From Pseudomonas sp. PH1b (GTDB taxonomy: Bacteria > Pseudomonadota > Gammaproteobacteria > Pseudomonadales > Pseudomonadaceae): a stretch of 64,000 bases of DNA. Below, in pieces: positions 37,410-47,648 of the stretch (positions are counted from its first letter, which is position 1; the number at the start of each line of letters is the position of its first letter). The notes beneath the pieces are model-generated. The model did not search any database. It saw only the letters and a list, made by a program, of their open reading frames with translations, and was not told the origin of the DNA. The stretch is taken from positions 208,124-272,123 of the forward strand of contig NZ_AYMU01000003.1 in assembly GCF_000633395.1 (NCBI RefSeq), read 5' to 3'. The position numbers were made by a program, and so were the translations under genes.

Positions 37410-39485
37410 TCAGGCCTTGTGCTCTGCCAGGTGGATGCCCTGCATGAAGCCATCGGCGGGCAGCGGGAGCCCGAGGAAGTAACCCTGCAGGGAATCGCAG
37501 CCCAATTGGGTGAGGAAGGTCTGCTGCACGCCGGTCTCCACGCCCTCGGCGACGATCCGCAGGCCCAGGGCCTGGCCCAGGGCGACAATCGCCGAGACGA
37601 TGGCCGCGTCATCGCTGTCATGCTCCAGGTCACGGACAAAGCCGCGGTCGATCTTCAGTTCGTTGGCCGGCAGGCGCTTGAGGTACATCAGGCTCGAATA
37701 ACCGGTGCCGAAGTCGTCGATGGACAGGTCCACTCCCATGTCCGCCAGCTGCTGCAGCACCAGCATGCTGACGTCGGCGTCGTTCATCGCCGTGGTCTCG
37801 GTGATTTCCAGGGTCAGGCTGTTGGCCGGCAACTGATAGCGTTCCAGGGCCGTGGCCACACTCTTGACCAGCCCCACGTGACAGAACTGCAGGGCCGAGA
37901 GGTTCACCGCGATACGCCAGCCGGTATAGCCCTGCCCATACCACTCGCTCATCTGCCGGCAGGCTTCATGCAGCACCCAGTCGCCAATGGGGATGATCAG
38001 CCCGGACTTCTCCGCCAGTTCGATGAACTTGTCCGGCAATAGCAGGCCGTGCTGCGGGTGTTCCCAGCGCAACAGCGCCTCGGCTCCCACGGGTTGGCCG
38101 TTGGCGGCGTCGAACTTGGGCTGGTAATGCAGGCGGAACTGGTGCTGCTCCAGGGCATTGCGCAGGTCCTGCAGCAGTTGCAGTTGGCGCCGGGCGTTGC
38201 TGTTCATCGACGCGTCGAAAAAGCTGTAGCCGTTCTTGCCGGTGCCCTTGGCGTGATACATCGCCGCATCGGCGTTCATCAGCAGCTCCTGGGCACTCAA
38301 GCCGTTGCCGGGGTACACCGCGATGCCGATGCTGGCGGAAATCTGCAGCTCATGCTCGACCACCCGGAACGAACGGGACACCAGGCCCACCTGGCGTGCC
38401 GCCAGGCGCAGGGCATCGTCGGCCTCGGCGAGCTGCACCAGGAGCACGAATTCATCGCCGCCGATCCGCGCCAGGGTGTCCTCGCTGCGCAGGTCCTCGC
38501 GCAGGCGCTGGGCCACTTCCCGCAGCAACTGGTCGCCCATGTGGTGGCCGAAGGCGTCATTGACCGGCTTGAAGCCGTCCAGATCGATGAACATCAGCGC
38601 AAAACAGCCACCGTGAGCGGTGACCCGATGCATCGCCTGGTCGATGCGGTCCGCCAGCAGGATGCGGTTGGGCAAGCCGGTCAGGGTGTCGTGCAGGGCC
38701 AACTGAGTGAGTTCCTTGTTGGCCTCGGTCAACGACTGGGCCAGCACCGCCGTGCGGGCCTCCAGGCGTGCATCCAGCACCGAGGTCAGCAAGGCGATGA
38801 TCAGCACCGCCAGGGTGGTGATCAGCACCATGTTGTCCAGGCCCTTGCCGCTCAGCCCACCTGCCAGGGCACCGCAGAAGCTGCCATCGGGAAAGCGCGC
38901 CGCGGCCATGCCGGTGTAGTGCATGCCGACGATGGCAAAGCCCATGACCACCGCCGCGCCGCTGCGGGCCAGGCGTACATAAGGGGTGTTGCGCCGCAGG
39001 TGGAAGGCAATCCACAGCGCCGCGGTGGACGCACCAAAGGCGATCAGCAGCGAGGCGCCGAACAGGCTCGGGTCGTAGTCGATGCCCGGCTGCATCTGCA
39101 TTGCCGCCATGCCGGTGTAGTGCATGCCGCTGATCCCCGCGCCCATCACCAGGGCGCCGTACAGCAACTGCAACAGGGGCAGCTTGGGCTGGCTCACCAG
39201 CCACAGGGCAAAACCGCAGGACAGCACCGAAATCAGCAAGGACAAGGCCGTGAGCGAGAAATCGTAGCCAAGCTCCACCGGCAAGCTGAAGGCCAACATG
39301 CCGATAAAGTGCATGGACCAGACCCCGACCCCCATGGCCAGCGCCCCGCCAGCGATCCACAGGTAGGCCGCGCGGCCCTGGGCGGTCGCGATGCGTCCGG
39401 TCAGATCCAGAGCGGTATAGGAAGCCAGGATCGCCACGAGAATGGAGATCAGGACCAATGCGGGGGAGTAACTACCGATGAGCAT
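37410..39485 (-). CDS. mucR: MHYT-GGDEF-EAL cyclic-di-GMP protein, MucR-like
   Basis: This is a membrane sensor with both diguanylate cyclase and phosphodiesterase domains, 691 residues from the start at 39485 (MLIGSYSPALVLISILV). An MHYT sensor of seven helices spans about 1-240, with motif Met/His pairs at 58-59, 121-122 and 188-189, proposed to bind copper and sense a diatomic gas. GGDEF is intact at 342-346. The EAL motif at 469-471 (EALLRW) is followed by NLSALQF, EITETTAMND and DDFGTGYSSL, so both active sites look intact. Architecture and length match P. aeruginosa MucR (PA1727), which supplies c-di-GMP for alginate. Orthology is inferred. Confidence 0.9.
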   Translation of the reverse strand: MLIGSYSPALVLISILVAILASYTALDLTGRIATAQGRAAYLWIAGGALAMGVGVWSMHFIGMLAFSLPVELGYDFSLTALSLLISVLSCGFALWLVSQPKLPLLQLLYGALVMGAGISGMHYTGMAAMQMQPGIDYDPSLFGASLLIAFGASTAALWIAFHLRRNTPYVRLARSGAAVVMGFAIVGMHYTGMAAARFPDGSFCGALAGGLSGKGLDNMVLITTLAVLIIALLTSVLDARLEARTAVLAQSLTEANKELTQLALHDTLTGLPNRILLADRIDQAMHRVTAHGGCFALMFIDLDGFKPVNDAFGHHMGDQLLREVAQRLREDLRSEDTLARIGGDEFVLLVQLAEADDALRLAARQVGLVSRSFRVVEHELQISASIGIAVYPGNGLSAQELLMNADAAMYHAKGTGKNGYSFFDASMNSNARRQLQLLQDLRNALEQHQFRLHYQPKFDAANGQPVGAEALLRWEHPQHGLLLPDKFIELAEKSGLIIPIGDWVLHEACRQMSEWYGQGYTGWRIAVNLSALQFCHVGLVKSVATALERYQLPANSLTLEITETTAMNDADVSMLVLQQLADMGVDLSIDDFGTGYSSLMYLKRLPANELKIDRGFVRDLEHDSDDAAIVSAIVALGQALGLRIVAEGVETGVQQTFLTQLGCDSLQGYFLGLPLPADGFMQGIHLAEHKA

Positions 39486-39836
39486 GAGGCATCTCTTGGC
39501 CGTTGTGCCGACATCCCTGCTCGGCGGGCAAAACCGCAGATTGTACTGATTGCGAAGAAGAACGCATCTACAAAATTGGCAAAAAGCCATTAGTCTGACG
39601 GAACGTCTGTTTCGGGCCTTTCATGCCCCTACAAGCCTTGTGGACATGGGCTTTGCTCGCCCTGGACAGCCCCTGCGACTCGCCGCCTGATACAGCCCGC
39701 GAGTCGCTGCCAAGGGCTGCGCGGGGGGCGGCCATCGGCCCCCCCTCAACCTCAAGCATTGCGCAATCAGGTTTCAACGGTGTTGCTCTGCGCCGCCGGC
39801 AACGGCGGCGCCCGGGATCCGGCCGGGCCGGCCCGT
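39486..39836. other. Intergenic region between opmB and mucR-like gene
   Basis: No gene is supported in this 351-bp region. It contains two strong GC hairpins: 39723-39744 (GGGGGGC..GCCCCCC) and 39790-39811 (GCGCCGCCG-GCAA-CGGCGGCGC). The second lies about 25 bp beyond the opmB stop and may end the efflux operon on the minus strand, but neither has a T-tract. The part nearest 39485 should hold the mucR-like promoter; no clear consensus was found. Confidence 0.5.
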
Positions 39837-41330
39837 CTATGGTTTCTCGCTGGCCTGCAACTGGCCATCCCAGCCGCCGCCCATGGCCGCGATCAGTTGC
39901 ACGCTGGCAATCAGCCGGCTCTGCAATAGCGTCAGCACACTGCGCTCGTTGCTCAGGGCGGTGGTCTGGCTGGTGACCACGTCCAGGTAGGCGATCAATC
40001 CGGCCTTGTACTGGTTCTCGGTCAGGCGCAGGGCTTCACGGGCCGAATCCAGGGCTTGCTGGCGCACTCCGGCCTCGTCTTCCAGGACCTTGAGCTGGAC
40101 CATGTAGTTCTCCACTTCGCGAAACCCGTCGAGCACGGTCTGCCGGTACTTGGCCACGGTCTGGTCGTACACCGCCTCGGTGCGATCGACTTCCGCCGAG
40201 CGCTGGCCGCCGTCGAACAGGGTCATGGCGAGTTTCGGCCCCACCGACCAGAAACGGTTCGGCAGGCTGATCCAGTCGGCGTAGGTGCTGCTGCTGTAGC
40301 CACCGGCCAGGCTCAGGGTCAGGTCGGGGTAGTAGGCGGCCTTGGCCACACCGATCTTGGCGTTGGCGGCAATCACCGAGCGCTCCGCCGAGGCGATGTC
40401 CGGGCGGCGCTCCAGCAGTTGCGACGGCACGCCCAGGGGCACCTGTGGCAGCACCGGGATGTTGTTGCTCGCGGCCAGGTTGAACTCGGCCGGCGGCACG
40501 CCGATCAGCACGGCGATGGCGTTCTCGAACTGCGCCCGCTGCCAGATCAGGTCGATCAGGTCGGCCTGGGTGCTTTTCAGCTGGGTCTGGGCCTGGGCCA
40601 CCGCGTCCTTGCCGGAGACTCCAGCCTGGTACTGGTTCTGGGTCATGGTCAGCGAGCGCTGGTAGGCCGCCACCGTGGCTTCCAGCAGGCGTTTCTGCTC
40701 GTCGATCACCCGCAGTTGCAGGTAGTTCTGCACCAGCTCCGACTGCTGGCTCAGGCGCATCGCCGCCAGGTCGGCAAAGCTGGCCTCGGCACTGGCCTCG
40801 TTGGCCTCCAGGTCACGCCGCAGCTTGCCCCACACGTCTGCCTCCCAGCTCACCCCCAACTGGGTGTTGTAGGTGTCGCGGATGCCGCTGCTGGAACTGC
40901 TCAGGGCCGAGCTGCTGCTGCCGGTGCCCTGGCTGGCGCGGGTCTTGCCGGCGCTCAGGTCGACGCTGGGAAAGAACGAACCCCGGGAACTGCGCACCAG
41001 GGCCCGGGCCTGGCGGAATTGCGCCTCGGCCTGGGCCACGCTCTGGTTGGAGCTGTTGAGCTTGTCGACCAGGCCATTGAGCTGGGCATCGCCATACAGC
41101 TCCCACCAGGCGCCACGGGCCAGGGCGTCGCTGGGGTTGGCCTGGCGCCAGCCCTCGGCCTCCTTGTAATGCACCGGCTCGGCCACCTCGGGCCGCTGGT
41201 AGTCGGGCCCGATGGCACAGGCGCTGAGCAGCAGCACGCACAGGCTCAGGCCCAGGGCTCGCGAGCCCCGGGCCAGGGCCAGGCGCTGGGCGGACAGCGG
41301 GAAAACAGGACGGGACGAGTGTTCGGTCAT
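39837..41330 (-). CDS. opmB: RND efflux outer-membrane factor OpmB
   Basis: This is a TolC-like outer-membrane channel of the NodT family, 497 residues. A lipoprotein signal ends in the lipobox LLSAC (Cys38) followed by AIGPDYQRPEV, the usual start of mature OprM-type proteins. Two internal repeats rich in helical heptads (AQAEAQFRQARALVRSSRGS and the later SAERSVIAANAKIGVAKAAY) form the periplasmic barrel. It is the last gene of the four-gene efflux operon and its ATG overlaps the muxC stop. Gene order muxA-muxB-muxC-opmB matches P. aeruginosa MuxABC-OpmB. Confidence 0.92.
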   Translation of the reverse strand: MTEHSSRPVFPLSAQRLALARGSRALGLSLCVLLLSACAIGPDYQRPEVAEPVHYKEAEGWRQANPSDALARGAWWELYGDAQLNGLVDKLNSSNQSVAQAEAQFRQARALVRSSRGSFFPSVDLSAGKTRASQGTGSSSSALSSSSSGIRDTYNTQLGVSWEADVWGKLRRDLEANEASAEASFADLAAMRLSQQSELVQNYLQLRVIDEQKRLLEATVAAYQRSLTMTQNQYQAGVSGKDAVAQAQTQLKSTQADLIDLIWQRAQFENAIAVLIGVPPAEFNLAASNNIPVLPQVPLGVPSQLLERRPDIASAERSVIAANAKIGVAKAAYYPDLTLSLAGGYSSSTYADWISLPNRFWSVGPKLAMTLFDGGQRSAEVDRTEAVYDQTVAKYRQTVLDGFREVENYMVQLKVLEDEAGVRQQALDSAREALRLTENQYKAGLIAYLDVVTSQTTALSNERSVLTLLQSRLIASVQLIAAMGGGWDGQLQASEKP

Positions 41331-44300
41331 AGCGGCGTTTCCAGAGCAGCATCGGTACGGACCCCACGCCAGTGGTTGAACTTGTGGCGCAGGCGATCGA
41401 GATAGAGGTAGACCACCGGGGTGGTGTAGAGGGTCAGGACCTGGCTGAAGACCAGGCCGCCAATGATGGTCAGGCCCAGGGGCTGGCGCATTTCCGAACC
41501 TTCGGCGCCGCCCAGCAGCAAGGGCAGCGCGCCAAGGATCGCCGCCAGGGTGGTCATCAGGATCGGCCGCAGGCGCTGCAAGCAGGCGCTGCGGATCGAT
41601 TGCAACGGGTCCATCCCGTGGTGGCGCTCCAGTTGCAGCGCCAGGTCGATCATCAGGATCGCGTTCTTCTTCACCACGCCGATCAGCAGGAACAGCCCCA
41701 GCAAGGAAATCAGGCTGAATTCGCTGCCCAGCACATAGATCGAGAGCAAGGCGCCGACTCCTGCCGATGGCAGGGTCGAGAGAATGGTCAGCGGGTGAAT
41801 GTAGCTTTCATAGAGCACCCCAAGCACCAGGTACACCGCCAGCAAGGCACCGAGGATCATGAACGGCTGGCTCTTCTGGGTCGCGGCGAAGGCATCGGCG
41901 GTACCGGCCATCTTGACGATCACGTCCTCGGGCATGCCGAGCTTGGCGATCGCCCGCTCGATGGCGGCGGTGCCCTGCTCCACGGTCACGCCTTCGGCCA
42001 TGTCGAAGGAAATGCTTTCCGAGGCGAACTGCCCTTCATGGCTGACCCGGTCGTCTTCCAGGCTGTTTTCATAGTGGGCGATGGCCGACAGCGGGATCCG
42101 TGCCCCGTCCGCAGTGATCACCTGCACCTGGTTCAGGGTGATCGGGTCCTGGGCGTATTTCGGATTGACCTCCATCACCACCTGGTACTGGTTGAGGCTG
42201 TCGTAGATGGTCGATATCTGCCGCTGGCTGTAGGCGTTGTTGAGCACCGCGGTGACCATGTCCATGTCCACCCCCAGGCGCTTGGCCTGGTCGCGGTCCA
42301 CCATCAGGGTCACTTGCTGGGCACCGCGGCCTTCCCGGGCGTCGATGGCCGTCAGCTCGGGCAAGGCGCGCAGCGCCGTGACCACTTTCGGGTACCACTC
42401 GCGCAGGGCCCCCAGGTCGCCGCTCTGCAGAATGTAGGAGTACTGCGAAGTGGTCTGCTCGCGGCCGCCGCCAAACTGCAGGTCCTGGTCGGCCATCAGC
42501 ATCAGCTGGGCCCCGGCCACCTTGGGCATTTCCTTGCGCAGGCGCTCGATGACCTTCTGCGCCGAAATATTGCGCTCCTTGATCGGTTTCAGGCGCACCA
42601 GCATGAAGGCGTTGTTGGTGCCGTTGTTGCCACCGATAAAGCCCGCCACGCTTTCCACTGCCGCATCCTTGAGCACCGCGCGGCGGAAGATTTCCATCTT
42701 CGGCTGCATCACGGTGAACGACAGCCCGTCGTCACCGCGGACAAAGCCGATCAACTGGCCAGTGTCCTGCTGCGGCAGGAAGGTCTTGGGCACCACCACG
42801 TACAAGGCGATGTTGACGCCAATGGTCAGCAGCAGGCTGAACAGGGTCAGGCGCTTGTGGCGCAGCACCCAGTCCAGGCTGGTGGCGTATTTGCCCATCA
42901 TCCAGTCGTTGCTGCGCCGGCTCCAGCGTTGCAGGCCGTTCTCCTGGCCCGGGACGTGGGGCTTGAGCCAGCGCGCACAGAGCATCGGGGTCAGGGTCAG
43001 GGACACCACCAGGGACACCACGATGGCCGCCGCCAGGGTGATGGAGAATTCGCGGAACAGGCTCTGGATGATCCCGCCCATGAACAGGATCGACAGGAAC
43101 ACCGCCACCAGCGACACGTTCATCGACAGCAGGGTGAAACCGACCTCCTTGGCCCCCAGGTACGCCGCCTTCATCGGTGCGATGCCTTCGTCGATGTGCC
43201 GGGAGATGTTCTCCAGGACCACGATGGCATCGTCCACCACCAGCCCGGTGGCGAGGATCAGCGCCATCAGCGACAGGTTGTTCAGGGAGAAGCCGTACAG
43301 GTACATCACCGCGAAGGTGCCCACCAGCGACACCGGCACCGCCAGGGTCGGGATCAGCGAAGCGCGGAAATTGCCGAGGAACAGGTACACCACCAGGATC
43401 ACCAGGGCCACGGCGATCAGCAGGGTCATCTCGGCCTCGTGCAGGGTGGCCTTGATCACTGGCGAGCGGTCCATGGCCAGGTTGAGCTTGACGCTGGCCG
43501 GCAATACCGCCTGCAACGCCGGCAACTGGGCCTTGATCTCGTTCACCGTCTCGATGATGTTGGCCCCGGCCTGGCGGTTGATCACCAGCAGCACCGCGGC
43601 GTCATCGTTGAAGAAACCACTGTTGTAGCGGTCCTCGACGCCATCGGTGACCTTGGCCACATCCTTCAGGCGCAGGGTCGAACCGTTCTGGTAGCGAATG
43701 ATCAGCGGCTCGTAGTCACGGGCCTTTTCCAGCTGGTCGTTGGCCTGGATCTGCCACAGCCGCTGGTCATCCTCCACCGAGCCCTTGGGCCGGCGCTGGT
43801 TGGCGTTGGCGATGGTGTTGCGCACATCGTCCAGGGCCACGCCGTACTGATTGAGCAGTTGTGGCTCAAGCTCGATGCGTACCGCCGGCAAGGAACTGCC
43901 GCCGACCTGCACCTCCCCCACGCCCTGCACCTGGGACAGGCTCTGGGACAGGATGGTCGAGGCCAGGTCGTAGAGCTGGCCCTTCTCCAGCACATCGGAG
44001 GTCAGCGACAGCACCATGATCGGCGCCTGGGACGGGTTGACCTTCTTGTAGGTGGGCATGCTGCGCATGCCGCTGGGCAACAGGTTGCGCGAGGCGTTGA
44101 TGGCCGCCTGCACTTCCCTGGCGGCACCGTTGATGTCGCGGTCCAGGTCGAACTGCAGGATCACCCGGGTCGAGCCCTGGCTGGAACGGCTGCTCATGGT
44201 GTTGACCCCGGCGATGGCGCCGAAGGAACGCTCCAGGGGCGTGGCCACGGTAGAGGCCATGACTTCGGGGCTGGCCCCGGGCAGGCTGGCCTGGACCACG

Positions 44301-44434
44301 ATCACCGGGAAGTCCATCTGCGGCAGCGGCGCCACCGGCAGCAGGCCGAAACTGACCCCGCCCAGCAGCATGATTGCCAGTGAAAGCAGCATGGTCGCCA
44401 CCGGGCGCTTGATGAAAGGACCGGACAGGTTCAT
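41327..44434 (-). CDS. muxC: RND efflux inner-membrane transporter MuxC
   Basis: This is an HAE1-family RND proton/drug antiporter of 1035 residues, the second of two unlike pump subunits in the operon (MdtC-type). The start at 44434 (MNLSGPFIKRPVATMLLSLA) is used because a GGAG site lies 10 bp upstream and homologues begin there. The twelve-helix plan is seen with two large periplasmic loops. The proton-relay Asp pair is in TGLVVDDAIVVLEN (TM4), and the signature GASPEVMASTVATPLER is near the N-terminus. The heteromultimeric MuxB/MuxC arrangement parallels MdtB/MdtC. A 107-bp gap with heptamer repeats separates it from muxB. Confidence 0.94.
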   Translation of the reverse strand: MNLSGPFIKRPVATMLLSLAIMLLGGVSFGLLPVAPLPQMDFPVIVVQASLPGASPEVMASTVATPLERSFGAIAGVNTMSSRSSQGSTRVILQFDLDRDINGAAREVQAAINASRNLLPSGMRSMPTYKKVNPSQAPIMVLSLTSDVLEKGQLYDLASTILSQSLSQVQGVGEVQVGGSSLPAVRIELEPQLLNQYGVALDDVRNTIANANQRRPKGSVEDDQRLWQIQANDQLEKARDYEPLIIRYQNGSTLRLKDVAKVTDGVEDRYNSGFFNDDAAVLLVINRQAGANIIETVNEIKAQLPALQAVLPASVKLNLAMDRSPVIKATLHEAEMTLLIAVALVILVVYLFLGNFRASLIPTLAVPVSLVGTFAVMYLYGFSLNNLSLMALILATGLVVDDAIVVLENISRHIDEGIAPMKAAYLGAKEVGFTLLSMNVSLVAVFLSILFMGGIIQSLFREFSITLAAAIVVSLVVSLTLTPMLCARWLKPHVPGQENGLQRWSRRSNDWMMGKYATSLDWVLRHKRLTLFSLLLTIGVNIALYVVVPKTFLPQQDTGQLIGFVRGDDGLSFTVMQPKMEIFRRAVLKDAAVESVAGFIGGNNGTNNAFMLVRLKPIKERNISAQKVIERLRKEMPKVAGAQLMLMADQDLQFGGGREQTTSQYSYILQSGDLGALREWYPKVVTALRALPELTAIDAREGRGAQQVTLMVDRDQAKRLGVDMDMVTAVLNNAYSQRQISTIYDSLNQYQVVMEVNPKYAQDPITLNQVQVITADGARIPLSAIAHYENSLEDDRVSHEGQFASESISFDMAEGVTVEQGTAAIERAIAKLGMPEDVIVKMAGTADAFAATQKSQPFMILGALLAVYLVLGVLYESYIHPLTILSTLPSAGVGALLSIYVLGSEFSLISLLGLFLLIGVVKKNAILMIDLALQLERHHGMDPLQSIRSACLQRLRPILMTTLAAILGALPLLLGGAEGSEMRQPLGLTIIGGLVFSQVLTLYTTPVVYLYLDRLRHKFNHWRGVRTDAALETPL

Positions 44435-44445
44435 GGGCGACCGCT

Positions 44446-44548
44446 CCAAGCTTCAAGCGGCAAGCGGCAAGAGAAAAGCGGGATCGGTGCACGCGCTTGC
44501 TTCTGCTTCTGATCGAGCTTGCAGCTTGCGGCTTGCAGCTTGCCGCTG
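44446..44548. repeat. AAGC-rich interspersed repeat between muxB and muxC
   Basis: Short copies of an AAGC(G/T)GCAAG unit occur in opposite orientations. CAAGCTTCAAGCGGCAAGCG lies on the left, and GCTTGCAGCTTGCGGCTTGC with further units lies at 44517-44548. The two sides can pair imperfectly into a long hairpin with about a 45-base loop. This differs from the GTAGGAGC REPs. It sits between two pump genes of one operon where overlap would be expected. Confidence 0.7.
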
Positions 44549-44555
44549 ACGCCCC

Positions 44556-47500
44556 TCACACCACTTCTCCTGCGGCGGGCTTGGCAAACCGGCGGCCCAA
44601 GCGGTCGAAGTACAAGTAGATAACGGGCGTGGTGAACAGGGTCAGGACCTGGCTCACCAGCAGGCCGCCCACCATCACCAGGCCCAGGGGCTGGCGCAGT
44701 TCGGCGCCGGAGCCGGTGGCCAGCATCAGCGGCACGGCGCCGAACAGCGCCGCCAGGGTGGTCATCAGGATCGGCCGGAAACGCAACAGCGCCGCCTGGT
44801 AGATCGCCTGCTCCGGGGCCATGCCCTGGTGGCGTTCGGCGTCGAGGGCGAAGTCGATCATCATGATCGCGTTCTTCTTGACGATGCCGATCAGCAGGAT
44901 GATGCCGATGATCGCGATCATGCCCAGGTCGTTGCCGCTGAGGATCAACGCCAGCAAGGCCCCGACCGCCGCCGAGGGCAAGGTCGAGAGGATGGTGATC
45001 GGGTGGATGTAGCTCTCGTAGAGCACCCCGAGCACGATGTACATGGTCACCACCGCCGCCAGGATCAGCAGCAAGGTACTCGACAGCGAGGCCTGGAAGG
45101 CTTCGGCCGCGCCCTGGAAGCGGGTCTGCACCCCCACGGGCATGCCGATTTCCTGCTGCACCTGCTCGATGACGTTGACCGCCTCGCCCAGGGCCACGCC
45201 GGGCGCCAGGTTGAAGGACATCATCACCGCCGGGAATTGGCCGATATGGGCAATCGCCAGTTGCGCCTGGCGCTCTTCGACCCGGGCCAGGCTCGACAGC
45301 CGCACTTGCCCGCCGTCGGTGGTCTTGACGTGAATCTGCTCCAGGGCCTGGGGCCCGATGCGCTCCCCGGCCTGGGCCTGGAGCACCACCCGGTACTGGC
45401 TGGCCTGGGTGTAGATGGTGGAGATCTGCCGCTGGCCGAAGGCGTCGTACAGGGCGTCGGTGATGTTCGACACCGACACGCCGATCCGCGACGCCGCGTC
45501 ACGGTCGATCACCAGGTACACCTGCAGGCCCTTGTCCTGCAGGTCGCTGGCCACATCGGTGAGTTCCGGGCGCTGGGCCAGGGCTTCCACCAGGCGGTTG
45601 CTCCACAGGCTCAGCAACTCGGCGTCCGGCGACGACAGGCTGAACTGGTACTGGGTGCGGCTGACCCGGTCCTCGATGGTCAGGTCCTGCACCGGCTGCA
45701 TGAACAGGCGGATGCCCAGCAGCTTGTCCACCTCGGGCTGGATCCGCGCGATCACCTGGGCCGCGCTCAGGTCGCGCTCGCGGTGGGGCTTGAGGTTGAT
45801 CAGCAGGCGCCCGCTGTTGAGGGTGGCGTTGTCGCCGTCGACCCCGATATAGGACGACAGGCTCTGCACCGCCGGGTCCTGCAGGATGATCTTCGCCAGG
45901 TCCTGCTGGCGCTGGCTCATGGCGGCGAAGGACACCGACTGCGGCGCCTCGGAAATGCCCTGGATGACCCCGGTGTCCTGCACCGGGAAGAAGCCCTTGG
46001 GCACCACCATGTAGAGGAACACGGTCAGGCCCAGGGTGCCGATGGCCACCATCAGGGTCAGGAACTGGTGCTTGAGCACCCACTGCAACTTGCGCCCGTA
46101 GCTTTCGATCAGCCAGTCGATCCAGGCCCCGCTGGCACGATAGAAGCGCCCCTGCTGTTCCGGCTTGGGCTCGGGCTTGAGCAGCCGGGCACACATCATC
46201 GGGGTCAGGGTCAGGGACACCACCAGGGAAATCAGGATCGCCACCGCCAGGGTGATGGCGAACTCGCGAAACAGCCGGCCCACCACGTCGGCCATGAACA
46301 GCAGCGGAATCAGCACCGCGATCAGCGACAGGGTCAGGGAGATCAGGGTGAAGCCGATCTGCTTGGCACCCTTGAGCGCGGCCTGCATCGGGCTGTCGCC
46401 CTCCTCGATGAAGCGCGAGATGTTCTCCAGCATGACGATGGCGTCGTCCACCACAAAGCCGGTGGCGATGGTCAGGGCCATCAGGGTCAGGTTGTTCACC
46501 GAGAAGCCGGCCAGGTACATCACGCCGAAGGTGCCGATCAGCGACAGCGGCACGGCAATCGACGGAATGATGGTGGCGCTGGCCCGGCGCAGAAAGAGGA
46601 AGGTCACCATCACCACCAGGGCAATGGCGATGAACAATTCATGCTGCACGTCGGTGACCGAGGCGCGGATGGTCTGGGTGCGGTCGGTGAGCACGGTGAC
46701 GTCGAGGCCCGCCGGCAGGTTGTCGGTGATGCTCGGCAGCAGGGCCTTGATCCGGTCCACCACCTCGATCACGTTGGCCCCGGGCTGGCGCTGGATGTTC
46801 AGCAGCACCGCCTGTTTTTCATTGGCCCAGGCCGCCAGGCGCTCGTTCTCGGCGCCGTCGACGATCTGCGCCACGTCCTTGAGGCGCAAAGGCGCGCCGT
46901 TGTTGTAGGCCAGGATCAGCTCGGCGTAGTCCTTGGGCGAGGTCAACTGGTCGTTGGCATCGAGCATCGAGACCCGGGTCGGGCCGTCGAAGTTGCCCTT
47001 GGGCTGGTTGACGTTGGAGGCGCCGATCAGGGTGCGCACATCCGCCAGGTTCAGGCCGTTGGCCGCCAGGGCCTCGGGGTTGACCCGGATCCGCACCGCC
47101 TGGCGCTGGCCGCCGGCGATACTGACCATGCCCACGCCGCTGATCTGGGCGATCTTCTGCGCCATGCGCGTGTCCACCAGGTCATTGAGCTTGGGCAGGA
47201 GCATGGTCTTGGAAGTGATCGCCAGGGTCAGCACCGGGGTGTCCGCCGGGTTGACCTTGTTGTACACCGGTGGCGCCGGCAGGTCCTTGGGCAACAGGTT
47301 GGTAGCGGCGTTGATCGCTGCCTGCACCTGCTGCTCGGCCACGTCCATGTTGATATCGAGGCTGAAGCGCAGGGTCAGCACCGAGGCGCCGCCGGAGCTG
47401 GTGGAAGCCATCTGGGTCAGGCCGGGCATCTGCCCGAACTGGCGCTCCAGGGGCGCGGTGACCGCGCTGGTCATCACGTCCGGGCTGGCGCCTGGGTACA

Positions 47501-47648
47501 GGGTCATGACCCGGATGGTCGGGTAGTCGACCTGGGGCAAGGCCGAGACCGGCAGCAACCGATAGGCGATCAGGCCGGCCAGGACAATGGCCAGCATACT
47601 CAGGGTGGTGGCTACCGGACGGAGGATGAACAGCCGCGAGAAATTCAT
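44556..47648 (-). CDS. muxB: RND efflux inner-membrane transporter MuxB
   Basis: This is an HAE1-family RND transporter of 1030 residues (MdtB-type). The N-terminus [20 protein letters not shown] and the motif [20 protein letters not shown] are family-typical. TM4 carries the proton-relay Asp pair in [14 protein letters not shown]. Two large periplasmic loops and twelve helices are evident, and the final helix ends [14 protein letters not shown]. It is coupled to muxA by a 4-bp overlap and works with MuxC as a mixed pump. In P. aeruginosa this system exports novobiocin, aztreonam and macrolides among others; the substrates here are not known. Confidence 0.94.
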   Translation of the reverse strand: MNFSRLFILRPVATTLSMLAIVLAGLIAYRLLPVSALPQVDYPTIRVMTLYPGASPDVMTSAVTAPLERQFGQMPGLTQMASTSSGGASVLTLRFSLDINMDVAEQQVQAAINAATNLLPKDLPAPPVYNKVNPADTPVLTLAITSKTMLLPKLNDLVDTRMAQKIAQISGVGMVSIAGGQRQAVRIRVNPEALAANGLNLADVRTLIGASNVNQPKGNFDGPTRVSMLDANDQLTSPKDYAELILAYNNGAPLRLKDVAQIVDGAENERLAAWANEKQAVLLNIQRQPGANVIEVVDRIKALLPSITDNLPAGLDVTVLTDRTQTIRASVTDVQHELFIAIALVVMVTFLFLRRASATIIPSIAVPLSLIGTFGVMYLAGFSVNNLTLMALTIATGFVVDDAIVMLENISRFIEEGDSPMQAALKGAKQIGFTLISLTLSLIAVLIPLLFMADVVGRLFREFAITLAVAILISLVVSLTLTPMMCARLLKPEPKPEQQGRFYRASGAWIDWLIESYGRKLQWVLKHQFLTLMVAIGTLGLTVFLYMVVPKGFFPVQDTGVIQGISEAPQSVSFAAMSQRQQDLAKIILQDPAVQSLSSYIGVDGDNATLNSGRLLINLKPHRERDLSAAQVIARIQPEVDKLLGIRLFMQPVQDLTIEDRVSRTQYQFSLSSPDAELLSLWSNRLVEALAQRPELTDVASDLQDKGLQVYLVIDRDAASRIGVSVSNITDALYDAFGQRQISTIYTQASQYRVVLQAQAGERIGPQALEQIHVKTTDGGQVRLSSLARVEERQAQLAIAHIGQFPAVMMSFNLAPGVALGEAVNVIEQVQQEIGMPVGVQTRFQGAAEAFQASLSSTLLLILAAVVTMYIVLGVLYESYIHPITILSTLPSAAVGALLALILSGNDLGMIAIIGIILLIGIVKKNAIMMIDFALDAERHQGMAPEQAIYQAALLRFRPILMTTLAALFGAVPLMLATGSGAELRQPLGLVMVGGLLVSQVLTLFTTPVIYLYFDRLGRRFAKPAAGEVV

